Of a DNA stretch of 64,000 bases, positions 44,275 to 52,848 are shown piece by piece. Each line of letters opens with the position of its first letter. Position 1 is the first letter of the stretch. The notes below the pieces were generated by a model that saw nothing but the letters and a program-made list of their open reading frames with translations, searched no databases and was not told the DNA's origin. Position numbers and translations under genes: made by a program. Source of the DNA: Acidobacteriota bacterium. GTDB taxonomy: Bacteria > Acidobacteriota > Thermoanaerobaculia > UBA5066. The stretch is taken from assembly GCA_029781975.1 (NCBI GenBank), contig JAKOVQ010000021.1, positions 1 to 64,000 of the forward strand. Reading direction: 5' to 3'.

Positions 44275-45816
44275 GTGACGGAGACGGTCCTTCCGGGCCC
44301 GGCCCCCCGGGAGCGCTTCGCGGCGCGCCTTTCGAAGGAGGAGGTACTCTTCGAGAGGCGCCGCCTCACGGTCGGCCTGTTCCTCGGGCCGGCGGTCTTC
44401 GCGGCGCTCCTCGCCTTCCCGCCGTCGGGCCTCACGCCCGAGGCGGGGCGGCTCGCGGCCGTCGTGGCGTGGGTCGTCGTCTGGTGGGTGACCGAGGCGG
44501 TGCCGATCCCGGTGACCGCCCTCCTCGGGCCGGCCCTCGCCATCCTCCTCGGGACGGGGGGCGCGAAGGAGATGTTCGCGTCGTTCGGCGACCCGATCAT
44601 CCTCCTCTTCCTCGGCTCCTTCGTCCTCGCCGAGGCGATGTCCGTCCACGGGGTCGACCGGCGGCTCGCCCACCGGCTCCTCTCCCTGCCGATCGCCGGG
44701 TCGTCGCCGTTCGCCGCCGTGGCGACGTTCGGCCTCCTCGCGGCCGGCCTCTCGATGTGGCTGTCGAACTCGGCGACGACGGCGATGCTCTACCCGATCG
44801 CCCTCGGCGTGGGCGGAGCGCTCGACCCCGAGGGGACCCGCTCGGGGCGGTCGCGCCTGGCGACGAGCCTCCTCCTGGTCTGCGCCTACGGCTCGTCGAT
44901 CGGCGGAATCGCGACGCCGGTCGGGACCCCCCCCAACCTGATCGCCCTCGCGCAGCTCTCGTCGCTGGCAGGCGTGAAGGTCGCCTTCGTCCCCTGGATG
45001 GTCCTCGCCGTGCCGATCAGCCTCGTCCTCCTCGTCGGCCTGTTCGTCCTGATGCGCGTCCTCTTCCCGCCGCACCTCGCGGGGCCATCCGCCGCCGGCG
45101 TGGCCGAGGCGCTGGCCCGGATCCGCCCGGGGCCGCTCTCGCGCGGGGAGAAGAACGTGGTGGCCGCGTTCCTCGTCACCGTCGCCCTCTGGGTGGGACC
45201 CGGCGTCGCGACCCTCCTCCTCGGGGAGAGGAGCCCCGTCGCGTCGGCCCTGGCGAAGCACCTCCCGGAGGGAGCCGTCGCCGTCCTCGGCGCCTCGCTC
45301 CTCTTCGTCCTCCCGGTCAGCTGGCGCGAGAGGACGTTCACCCTGACGTGGGCCGACGCGTCCCGGATCGACTGGGGGACGCTCATGCTCTTCGGCGGCG
45401 GCCTGGCGCTGGGCGGGGCGATGTTCAGGACGGGCCTGGCGGAGGCGGTCGGCAAGGCGCTGACGACGGCGACCGGGGTGACGAGCACCGCCGGGCTCAC
45501 GGTGGTCTTCACCGTCTTCGCGATCTATTTCACCGAGGTGACGTCGAACACGGCGACCGCGACGATGCTCGTCCCGCTCGCCATCGCCAGCGCGGAGGCG
45601 GCCGGCGCGAGCGTCCTCGAGCCTGCCCTCGGCTGCGCCATCGGCTGCAGCATGGCCTTCATGCTTCCGGTCGCCACCCCGCCGAACGCGATCGTGTACG
45701 GGTCGGGGCTCGTCCGGATCGGCCAGATGGTCAAGACCGGTTTCTGGATGAACGCCGTGGCGAGCGTCGTCGTCTCGCTCGGCGTCCTCCTCCTGGTGCC
45801 GCTCGTCCTCCGCTGA
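44275..45816 (+). CDS. DASS/SLC13-family anion:sodium symporter
   Basis: A 513-residue inner-membrane transporter of the divalent anion:Na+ symporter family (dicarboxylates, sulfate or similar). The duplicated substrate/sodium sites are visible: SNSATTAM then GGIATPVGTPPN in the first half, and SNTATATM then PVATPPNAIVYGSG in the second. About twelve hydrophobic helices are present, plus a basic ~30-residue cytoplasmic N-terminus. The substrate cannot be chosen from sequence by eye. Starts at GTG with no ribosome site. Confidence 0.92.
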   Translation: MTETVLPGPAPRERFAARLSKEEVLFERRRLTVGLFLGPAVFAALLAFPPSGLTPEAGRLAAVVAWVVVWWVTEAVPIPVTALLGPALAILLGTGGAKEMFASFGDPIILLFLGSFVLAEAMSVHGVDRRLAHRLLSLPIAGSSPFAAVATFGLLAAGLSMWLSNSATTAMLYPIALGVGGALDPEGTRSGRSRLATSLLLVCAYGSSIGGIATPVGTPPNLIALAQLSSLAGVKVAFVPWMVLAVPISLVLLVGLFVLMRVLFPPHLAGPSAAGVAEALARIRPGPLSRGEKNVVAAFLVTVALWVGPGVATLLLGERSPVASALAKHLPEGAVAVLGASLLFVLPVSWRERTFTLTWADASRIDWGTLMLFGGGLALGGAMFRTGLAEAVGKALTTATGVTSTAGLTVVFTVFAIYFTEVTSNTATATMLVPLAIASAEAAGASVLEPALGCAIGCSMAFMLPVATPPNAIVYGSGLVRIGQMVKTGFWMNAVASVVVSLGVLLLVPLVLR

Positions 45817-45844
45817 CCGGGCGCCGCCCGGCGCCCCGGGTCAG
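45813..45844. terminator. Bidirectional hairpin overlapping two convergent stop codons
   Basis: CTGACC-GGGCGCC (45813-45825) pairs with GGCGCCC-cg-GGTCAG (45830-45844) with a 2-base bulge and a 4-base loop. Each arm contains one of the two convergent stop codons. Confidence 0.55.
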
Positions 45845-46377
45845 GCCTTCCGGAAGGCGTCCGAGCCGCGGATCCGCCCGACCTGCTGCAGGTGGTGGGC
45901 GACGTGGCACTCGAGGAAGGCGACGAGGGCCGCCGGGTCGAGCATCCCGACGATCGCGTGCCTGAAGAAGGCCGCGCGCACCTTCTCCTCGGGGAGGGAG
46001 TCGAAGAGGGCGGCCATCCGCGCCCGCGCCGCGGCCCAGCGGGTCTCGAGGTCGGCGAGCGGGACGATCTCCTTCGGGATCACCACCGGCGTCGGCGCCT
46101 TCACCCGGACCGGCATCCGGAAGGCGGCCGAAAGGAGCCCGAGGCGGAGCCGCTCCGCCAGGGTCATCGGACGTCCCGGCGCGTTCACCTTCTTCTCGCC
46201 GTAGGCCGTCATCCCCTCGTCGACGAGGACGAGGTGCTGCACGACGTCGAGGAGGCACCACTGCCCGGGACCGGGTCTCGCCTCGAGCTTCCCGGCGGGC
46301 AGGGCCCGGAGCGGGGCGAGGAGCTCCTCGCGCTGCTTCTCGAGCCGCTGGAAGGCGGGGGTGAGAGACGGATGCAT
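45841..46377 (-). CDS. DinB-superfamily protein
   Basis: A 178-residue four-helix-bundle protein of the DinB/YfiT-like superfamily. Metal-ligand histidines fit the pattern in WCLLDVVQHLVLVDEGM and in ALVAFLECHVAHHLQQVGRI. Members are metal-dependent transferases or hydrolases, some for thiol cofactors such as bacillithiol. ATG 46377 is chosen over GTG 46386 because the AAAGGAG site is ten bases from the ATG but only one base from the GTG. The start is right behind the stop of the IMPACT-like gene, so the two are coupled. Confidence 0.78.
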   Translation of the reverse strand: MHPSLTPAFQRLEKQREELLAPLRALPAGKLEARPGPGQWCLLDVVQHLVLVDEGMTAYGEKKVNAPGRPMTLAERLRLGLLSAAFRMPVRVKAPTPVVIPKEIVPLADLETRWAAARARMAALFDSLPEEKVRAAFFRHAIVGMLDPAALVAFLECHVAHHLQQVGRIRGSDAFRKA

Positions 46378-46382
46378 CGGCG

Positions 46383-46775
46383 TCACGCTCCTTTCGGGGG
46401 TCGGCCCGGGACGAGCGAGACTGCCCCTTCACCCGCCTCCCGGAAGGCGCGGGAGACTCCGCCCACCCCCAGCTTCACGCCGCCGAAGACGCGGGAGACG
46501 AGGAGCCCTCCCTCGAGGTCGGCGCGCCGAAGGAGCTCCAGGAGGACCTTCCCCGGGTGCCCCACCTCCCCGTCGTCCTTCGTCTTCTCCACGAGACCTC
46601 CGGAGGCGTCGTGCGCCCGGAGCGCCCAGCAGTGGTGGTTCGCCTTGCGGTGCTCCCCGCGCTTCGCCTTCACGACGGCGAGGACGTCCTCCTCGCCCGA
46701 CGCGGGGAAGGCGACGGCGAAGAAGCGGGAGCGCTCGACGGTGGTCTTGAACTCGACGGGAACCTCGATCCTCAC
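46383..46775 (-). CDS. IMPACT/YigZ N-terminal domain protein (UPF0029), single-domain form
   Basis: A 130-residue protein with only the UPF0029/IMPACT domain: FKTTVERSRFFAVAFPAS, EHRKANHHCWAL, KTKDDGEVGHPGKVLLELL and SRVFGGVKLGVGGVSRAF. Bacterial YigZ proteins are about 200 residues with a second C-terminal domain, which is missing here; the gene ends cleanly and the next gene begins immediately, so it looks like a genuine short form. GTGAGG lies just upstream of the ATG and TAACGT is 19 bases upstream. Confidence 0.82.
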   Translation of the reverse strand: MRIEVPVEFKTTVERSRFFAVAFPASGEEDVLAVVKAKRGEHRKANHHCWALRAHDASGGLVEKTKDDGEVGHPGKVLLELLRRADLEGGLLVSRVFGGVKLGVGGVSRAFREAGEGAVSLVPGRPPKGA

Positions 46776-46870
46776 GACCCGCGGACGTTAGCAGGGGCGG
46801 GCGGAGAAAGGGATGCGCGCCGGCGGGACGCCGGGAGGGCGCGGGCGCGACAATCGGGACGGAGGTTCCC

Positions 46871-48445
46871 GTGAGCCCCACCTGGCTTCGCCCCCCCCGC
46901 ACCCTCCTCGCCGCCGCAGTCATCCCTGCCTCCTTCGCCCTCCTCGCCACCGGCCGGCCCGCGCTCTCCTGCGAGAGCGAGGCGGCGCTGCGGGCGGCCC
47001 TCGCCGCCGCGAGGGAGCCTGCCGCGCGCGTGAGCCTCGCGAACGCCTTCGCCGCGTGCGCCGAGCGGGCGGGGACGCCGCTGATCGAGCCGACCGCCCG
47101 AGCCGGCCGCTTCCGCGCGCTCTTCGTCTTCGCGGGCGAGGCCACCTCCCTGACCGTGGCCGGCGACCTGAACGGCTGGGACACGAAGGCCGACCCGCTC
47201 GAACGGCTCGCCGGCACCGACCTCTGGCTCCGCGGCGTCGACCTCCCGGCGAAGGCGCGGCTCGACTACAAGCTCGTGAGGAACGGCTCGGAGTGGCTCC
47301 TCGACCCGTGGAACGGGCGGACGATGGAGGGGGGCTTCGGCCCGAACTCCCAGTTCTGGACGCCGGGGTACCAGCCCCCGGCCGAGGTCACGCCGCGGCC
47401 GGGCGTCCCGACCGGCCGGTTCGTCCACATGACCGTCGAGAGCCACGCCCTGGGGGGCGCACGGCGCGCCCTCGTCTACGTCCCGCCGCCCGCGCCGGGC
47501 TCCGGCTCCGGCGCGACCGCACCGCCGGCGGCGCCGGCCCGCCTCCCTTCGCTCTACCTCCTCGACGGCCTCGACTACCGCCAGTACGCGATGGTCGGGA
47601 CGGTGCTCGACAACCTCGTGGCCGAAGGGCGGGTCCCGCCGATCCTCCTCGTCCTCGTCCCGCCTCTCGACCGGATCTCGGAATACGAGAGGAGCGCCGC
47701 CTTCGAGCGCTTCCTCGTCGAGGAGCTCGTCCCCGACGTCGACGCCCTCTACCCCACGCGCCGGGACGCCGCGGGCCGGGGCGTCATGGGCGTCTCCCTC
47801 GGCGGCTTCGCCGCGCTGAACGCCGCCGTGAGGCATCCCGGCGTCTTCGGCCGGTGCGGGGCGCAGTCGACGGGGAACGCCGTCCCCGCGAACCTCGACG
47901 CCCTCCTCGCCGAGATCGGGCGGCTCTCGCCCTCCGCCACGCGCTTCCACCTCGACGTCGGGACGTTCGAGGAGCGGCTCCACGGCGACGACCTCCTCGC
48001 CGTCAGCCGCCGGCTCCGCGACGCGCTCCTCGCCCGCGGGGCCACGCTCCAGTACGAGGAGGTCCCCGAGGGACACAGCTGGGGGAGCTGGCGGGCGCGG
48101 CTGGCCGACGCCTGGACGTTCTTCTGGGGACGACAGCCCTCGCCCTCCGGGACGACCCCGCACGTCCTTCCCGGCCCGCCCGCCGGAGCCGAGCGCTTCT
48201 CGGGCGCGCCGGTCGCCCTCGACGTGAAGGACGCCGACGTCCACGACGTGATCCGGCAGGTGACCCAGGGGCGCGGCTTCAGCGTCGTGACGCCGCCCGA
48301 CCTGAAGGGGACCGTGACCGCCACCCTCCGCGACGTCCCGTGGGACCAGGCGCTCGACCTCGTCCTCTCCCCGCTCGGCTACGGCTTCGTCGTCGAAGGG
48401 AAGGTCCTGAGGGTGGCGCGGCGCGAGGAGCTGGCAGGGAGCTGA
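46871..48445 (+). CDS. Secreted esterase with CBM48-like and C-terminal STN (secretin-type) domains
   Basis: A 524-residue exported protein with an unusual domain order. After a signal peptide (about 1-33), residues about 75-155 resemble an AMPK/CBM48 early-set domain (LTVAGDLNGWDTKADPLERL, then KLVRNGSEWLLDPWNGRTME). Residues about 165-440 form an enterochelin-esterase-like alpha/beta hydrolase with Ser309 (MGVSLGGFAA) and His402 (PEGHSWGSW). Residues about 447-520 form an STN/secretin N0-like domain (LDVKDADVHDVIRQVTQGRG, DVPWDQALDLVL). The esterase could cleave a siderophore, feruloyl or glycan ester. The STN tail is normally found in TonB receptors, FecR-signalling receptors and PilQ secretins. 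GTG 46871 has GGAGG upstream. Confidence 0.8.
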   Translation: MSPTWLRPPRTLLAAAVIPASFALLATGRPALSCESEAALRAALAAAREPAARVSLANAFAACAERAGTPLIEPTARAGRFRALFVFAGEATSLTVAGDLNGWDTKADPLERLAGTDLWLRGVDLPAKARLDYKLVRNGSEWLLDPWNGRTMEGGFGPNSQFWTPGYQPPAEVTPRPGVPTGRFVHMTVESHALGGARRALVYVPPPAPGSGSGATAPPAAPARLPSLYLLDGLDYRQYAMVGTVLDNLVAEGRVPPILLVLVPPLDRISEYERSAAFERFLVEELVPDVDALYPTRRDAAGRGVMGVSLGGFAALNAAVRHPGVFGRCGAQSTGNAVPANLDALLAEIGRLSPSATRFHLDVGTFEERLHGDDLLAVSRRLRDALLARGATLQYEEVPEGHSWGSWRARLADAWTFFWGRQPSPSGTTPHVLPGPPAGAERFSGAPVALDVKDADVHDVIRQVTQGRGFSVVTPPDLKGTVTATLRDVPWDQALDLVLSPLGYGFVVEGKVLRVARREELAGS

Positions 48446-48469
48446 CCGCTCTTCCGGATGGCGCCCGCC

Positions 48470-51085
48470 TCAGGCCGCGCGCGCCGCCGGCACGTGCTCG
48501 CCGCCCGTCAGGAGGTGCCGCGCGACGTTCCCGGCGGAGACGCCGAGCGCCGCTCCCACGACGGAGAGGCCGAGCAGCTCGGGGTGGAGCCCCGAGAAGC
48601 CGAAGAGGTCGCGCAGCGCGGGGACGAAGAGCGCGAGGACGAGGAAGAGGCACGCCCCGGCGCCCACGAAGAGCCCGGGCCGGTTCCTCGTCCGGAGCGT
48701 CGCCAGGAGCGGCCGGGCCCCGGCGCGGTTCAGGAGGATCAGGCCGAGGTTCCCGAGGACCATCGAGGTGAAGGCGAGCGCGCGGGCGGTCGTCTCGTCG
48801 TGGGCGGAGAGGGCCCAGCCGAAGAGCGCGAGCGCGACGGCGAGGCCGGAGAGGCCCTGGAGGAGCCCCAGGACGAGCCCGCGCCCGCCGAAGAGCGGCT
48901 CGTTCAGCGGCCGCGGGGGCCTCTCCATGACCCCGGCCTCCTCCGCCTCGGCCTCGAAGACCACCGTGCAGGCGGGGTCGATGATCAGCTCGAGGAAGAC
49001 GATGTGGATCGGCAGGAGCGCCAGCGGCCAGCCGAGGAGAACCGGGACGAGCGAGAGCCCCGCGATCGGGACGTGGACGGCGACGATGTAGAGCATCGCC
49101 TTCCTCAGGTTGTCGAAGATCCGCCGTCCGGTCCTCACCGCCTCGACGATCGACCCGAAGGCGTCGTCGAGGAGGACGAGGGCCGCCGACTCGCGCGCCA
49201 CGTCGGTGCCGCGCCCCCCCATCGCGATCCCGATGTGCGAGGCCTTCAGGGCGGGGGCGTCGTTCACGCCGTCGCCCGTCATGGCGACGATCTCGCCGTT
49301 CGCCTTCAGCGCCGAGACGAGCCGGAGCTTCTGCTCCGGGACCATCCGCGCGAAGAGGTGGACGGTCCGGATCCTCCTCGAGAGCTCCTCGTCGCCCATC
49401 CGCTCGAGCTCGGGCCCCGTGATCACCTCGCCGGCGTTCGGGAGGCCGATCTCGCGGGCGATGCTCTGCGCCGTCCCCGGGTAGTCGCCCGTGATCATGA
49501 GGACCCGGATGCCGGCGCGGGCGCACTCGGCGACCGCCTCGGGGACTCCGGGGCGGACGGGGTCCGCGAGCCCCAGGAGACCGAGGAGCTCGAAGTCGAA
49601 GTCGTGCTGCTGCCCCGGGAGCCCCTCGCCGACCCGGAAGGTGGCGCGGGCGACGCCCAGGACCCGCCGGCCCTTCGCGGCGAGCCGCGCGATCCGCTCC
49701 GAGAGCCTCGCGACCTCCGCCTCCGGCAGGTGGCAGAGGTCGGCGATCGCCTCCGGCGCCCCCTTCGCCGCGATGACGTACTCGGTCCGGTCGGGCGAGC
49801 GCCAGACGCGCGACATCGCCAGGAGCTCGCGCGAGAGGGGGTACTCGCGGAGCAGCTCCCAGTCCCGGTGGAGGTGCTCGGTCCCCGCGAGCCGCCGCTG
49901 CCCCAGCTCGAGCATCGCCCTCTCCATCGGGTCGAACGGGTCCGCCGGGCTCGCGAGGATCGCGAACTCGACCACGTCGTGGACCCTCTCGGGGAGGGAG
50001 GTCCCCTTCGGGTCGACCTCGAAGACCTCGTCGCCGACCGCCAGGTCGGCCACCGACATCCGGTTGAGGGTCAGCGTCCCCGTCTTGTCGACGCAGAGGG
50101 CCGTCGCCGAGCCGAGCGTCTCGACGGCCGGGATCCGGCGGGTCAGGACGCGCCGCTGCGAGATCCGCCACGCGCCGAGGGCGAGGAAGATCGTCAGGAC
50201 GACGGGGAACTCCTCGGGGAGCATCGCCATCCCGAGCGTCAGCCCCGCGAGGAGCCCCTTCAGCCAATCGCCCCGCGTCAGGCCGAAGACGACAACCACG
50301 GTCATGCAGAGCGCGAGCCCGATGAAGGCGAACAGGCGGACGAGGCGCGCCGTCTCGCGCTGGAGCGGGGTGTCCTCCGTCTCGAGGAGCTGGAGCGCCT
50401 TGCCGATCTTCCCCATCTCGGTCGCGACGCCCGTCGCCCGCACCTCGGCGATCCCCTGCCCCTGGACGACGAGCGTCCCCGAGTAGACGAAAGGCGTGTC
50501 GTCGCCGCCGGGCCGGGCCATCCCGGCGGCGCCCGCCGCGGCGGACTTCGTCACCGGCACCGACTCCCCCGTCAGGAGCGACTCGTCGACCGAGAGGCTC
50601 GTCTCGGAGAGGACGACGGCGTCGGCCGGGACGCGGTCCCCCTCCGAGAGGAGGAGGACGTCTCCGCGGACCACCTCGCGCCCCGCGATCCGCTTCTTCT
50701 CGCCCGAGCGAACGACCAGGGCGCGCGGGCTGGAGAGGTCGCGGAGCGCCTCCAGCGCCCGCTCCGTCTTCCGCTCCTGGACGAAGGTGATGCCGAGGAC
50801 GACGAAGACGAACCCGAGGAGGAGGAGCGCCTCCTTCACGTCTCCCAGGACGAGGTAGAGCGTCCCGCACGCGATCAGGAGGAGGAACATCGGCTCGCGG
50901 ACGACTTCGACCGCGATGGCGATCGGCCCGCGCCGTTTCGACGACGGCAGCTCGTTCGGGCCGTCGGCGGCGACGCGGCGGGCGGCCTCCTCGTCGGGGA
51001 GGCCCTCGATCCGGGAGGGGTCGAAGGGAGGCGGGTCGATGTCGCCTCGGGCGGAGCCGGTCGCCCCGGGGCTCCTGTCGTTCAC
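48470..51085 (-). CDS. P2-type cation-translocating ATPase
   Basis: An 871-residue P-type ATPase with N-terminal cation_ATPase_N domain, TGES at 172-175 (actuator), the phosphorylated Asp333 in CVDKTGTLTLN, KGAPEAI in the nucleotide domain and MTGDGVNDAPAL. In helix M4 the ion-site motif reads LPEEFP (290-294) in place of PEGL of SERCA-type pumps, and M6 has ELIIDPACTVVFEAE. This places it in a bacterial P2 group, probably exporting Ca2+ or Mn2+, though specificity is uncertain. It is the last gene of a minus-strand run with an M48 protease. Confidence 0.9.
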   Translation of the reverse strand: MNDRSPGATGSARGDIDPPPFDPSRIEGLPDEEAARRVAADGPNELPSSKRRGPIAIAVEVVREPMFLLLIACGTLYLVLGDVKEALLLLGFVFVVLGITFVQERKTERALEALRDLSSPRALVVRSGEKKRIAGREVVRGDVLLLSEGDRVPADAVVLSETSLSVDESLLTGESVPVTKSAAAGAAGMARPGGDDTPFVYSGTLVVQGQGIAEVRATGVATEMGKIGKALQLLETEDTPLQRETARLVRLFAFIGLALCMTVVVVFGLTRGDWLKGLLAGLTLGMAMLPEEFPVVLTIFLALGAWRISQRRVLTRRIPAVETLGSATALCVDKTGTLTLNRMSVADLAVGDEVFEVDPKGTSLPERVHDVVEFAILASPADPFDPMERAMLELGQRRLAGTEHLHRDWELLREYPLSRELLAMSRVWRSPDRTEYVIAAKGAPEAIADLCHLPEAEVARLSERIARLAAKGRRVLGVARATFRVGEGLPGQQHDFDFELLGLLGLADPVRPGVPEAVAECARAGIRVLMITGDYPGTAQSIAREIGLPNAGEVITGPELERMGDEELSRRIRTVHLFARMVPEQKLRLVSALKANGEIVAMTGDGVNDAPALKASHIGIAMGGRGTDVARESAALVLLDDAFGSIVEAVRTGRRIFDNLRKAMLYIVAVHVPIAGLSLVPVLLGWPLALLPIHIVFLELIIDPACTVVFEAEAEEAGVMERPPRPLNEPLFGGRGLVLGLLQGLSGLAVALALFGWALSAHDETTARALAFTSMVLGNLGLILLNRAGARPLLATLRTRNRPGLFVGAGACLFLVLALFVPALRDLFGFSGLHPELLGLSVVGAALGVSAGNVARHLLTGGEHVPAARAA

Positions 51086-51110
51086 GGATGGCCTCCTCGC
51101 CCGAGGGCGA

Positions 51111-52184
51111 TCAGAGCTTGCCCGCTCTCCGCCTCACCTCGTCCAGCAGGTCGCGGAGCGTCTTCCAGAGGGGGTCCTGGCTCGTCTCGAACCGCTCGCG
51201 GTAGCTCCCGGCCGAGCGCTTCAAGTCGTCGAGGAGCGACGGCTCGGCCGTCTCGCTCCGGCGCGGATACTCCCCGCCGACGATCCGCTCGTACTCGTCC
51301 CCCTCCGCCCACCTCTTCAGCTCGGCGAGCCTCAGGACCGGGAACGGGTGCGACTGACCGGTCAGGTGGAGGAGCTTCAGGACCGAGTCGGCGACGTTCC
51401 CCGCCTCCTCGTACTCGCGCGCCTGCTCGAGGAACTCCGGGAGGCTCATCTCGTCCGTATGCCCCCCGCCGGCCATCTTCATCAGGGCCGAGAGGCCGAC
51501 GGACGGGTCCTGCGTGGCGAGGAGCCCGGCGCGGTCGGCCGAGAGCTCGCTCTTCCTGTCCCACTCGAGGAGGGCGGCCGACAGGGCGAAGAGCGCCGCG
51601 CTCCCCACCGGGATGGAGACGAGGACGAGCGAGAGGCGGAGGACGAGCCTCAGGACGGTCTTGAAGAGCGCGTGCCCCGAGAGGACGTGCCCCAGCTCGT
51701 GGCCGAGGATGAACTGCAGCTCGTCCTCGGTGAGGAGGTCGAGGGAGCCCGAGTTCAGGACGATGAACGGCTTGCCGAGCCCCATCGCGCCGGCGTTCAC
51801 GAACGGCGTCTGGGCGAGGTAGAGCTCGGGGAGCGGGTGGACGTCCAGGAGCCTCGCGGCCTTCCGGTAGCGCTCGAAGACGGCCGGGAACTGGTGCTGG
51901 TCGACCCGGACCGCCGAGCCGAGGAAGGCGAGGCGGAGCGACCGGTCGCCGATGGCCGAGAAGAGCTTGCGCGCGACCGGCTCGAGGCCGGGCACCTTCC
52001 TCAGGGCCGCCATCGCCGCCGTGTCGGCGGGGTGCTCGAACGCCCGGGGCGAGATCCCCGGCAGCGGCTTCGGGCGCGGCGGCCGGGGCGGGGGGAGGGA
52101 CGGTCGGCGCGGGCCGGCGAGCCTGCGCGAGCGCGCGGTCGGCTCGGGGCTCTTCCGGGAGCGCGGTCGGGGCGACGTCGGCAT
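51111..52184 (-). CDS. M48-family zinc metalloprotease
   Basis: A 357-residue HtpX/M48-type membrane protease. The zinc motif is H162ELGH166 with third ligand Glu213 in KSELSADRAG. Hydrophobic helices flank it (about 180-205), so the site faces the membrane or cytosol as in HtpX relatives. The first ~50 residues are Pro/Arg-rich and low complexity. Such proteases handle damaged membrane proteins. Only 25 bases separate it from the P-type ATPase. Confidence 0.88.
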   Translation of the reverse strand: MPTSPRPRSRKSPEPTARSRRLAGPRRPSLPPPRPPRPKPLPGISPRAFEHPADTAAMAALRKVPGLEPVARKLFSAIGDRSLRLAFLGSAVRVDQHQFPAVFERYRKAARLLDVHPLPELYLAQTPFVNAGAMGLGKPFIVLNSGSLDLLTEDELQFILGHELGHVLSGHALFKTVLRLVLRLSLVLVSIPVGSAALFALSAALLEWDRKSELSADRAGLLATQDPSVGLSALMKMAGGGHTDEMSLPEFLEQAREYEEAGNVADSVLKLLHLTGQSHPFPVLRLAELKRWAEGDEYERIVGGEYPRRSETAEPSLLDDLKRSAGSYRERFETSQDPLWKTLRDLLDEVRRRAGKL

Positions 52185-52242
52185 CGGCAGCCTCCGGTGA
52201 CCGCCCCATCCTACGTCACGGCGGGCGCCCCGCCGGCCGCCG

Positions 52243-52767
52243 CTACTGGACGGCGGGGAGCGCCGAGTCGATCGGCACCACGGTCATCTCCGCGAAGAGG
52301 CCGCGCGCCGTCACGAGGTTCGGCTTGGGGTCGTTCTTCCAGGAGAGCGCCGGGAGGAAGTTCTGCATGACGTCGCGCGGCGCGCGGACGATCTGGCCTC
52401 CCGACGACTCCTGGTCCTTCCCCGGCCCGCGGAACGCCTGGACCGTCACCTTGAGCGTCACCTGGACGACCCGGTCGAGGAGGTTCACGTTGCCGTTGCC
52501 GCTCCACAGCATCGGGATCGTCGCGGCGGCGCGCGCCCGGCGCGCGAGGATCTCCGGGTCCCGCCGGACCGTCCCCATCAGGCCGTCGAAGTCACTCTGC
52601 TTGAACCACCACGGCGAGACGTAGAAGCCCTCGTCGAAGAGGTGGCTCGAGGAGAAGCGGTAGAGGCGCATCCCGGCCCCGAAGGTCGACGCGACGGCCA
52701 CGTCGATCCCCCCGAGGAGGTCGCGCTGGACGGCAGGCAGGAGCCCCGAGAGCGCGCTGATGGACAT
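52243..52767 (-). CDS. Uncharacterised conserved-looking protein
   Basis: A 174-residue protein I do not recognise. It has no signal peptide or membrane helix. It looks well folded and is rich in aromatic residues: FGAGMRLYRFSSSHLFDEGF, YVSPWWFKQSDFDGLMGTV, and a polar second half with VTLKVTVQAFRGPGKDQESS. The regular content suggests a real gene. It sits 58 bases upstream of the M48 protease and 81 bases downstream of the OPT transporter, on the same strand. Its ATG follows TAGCTT by 9 bases. Confidence 0.6.
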   Translation of the reverse strand: MSISALSGLLPAVQRDLLGGIDVAVASTFGAGMRLYRFSSSHLFDEGFYVSPWWFKQSDFDGLMGTVRRDPEILARRARAAATIPMLWSGNGNVNLLDRVVQVTLKVTVQAFRGPGKDQESSGGQIVRAPRDVMQNFLPALSWKNDPKPNLVTARGLFAEMTVVPIDSALPAVQ

Positions 52768-52776
52768 GGTGGGAAA

Positions 52777-52782
52777 AAGCTA
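52777..52782 (-). promoter_or_regulatory. -10-like TAGCTT, 9 bases before the uncharacterised gene at 52.2 kb
   Basis: GATAGCTTTTTCCCACC then ATG on the minus strand. The run of T's and A's stands out from the local GC content. No -35 is evident. Confidence 0.4.
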
Positions 52783-52848
52783 TCACGTTTCCGGGCAGGC
52801 GAGACACGGTCTCGGCGGCCCGGCAGCCCCCTGGCCGGCCGGGCCCCC

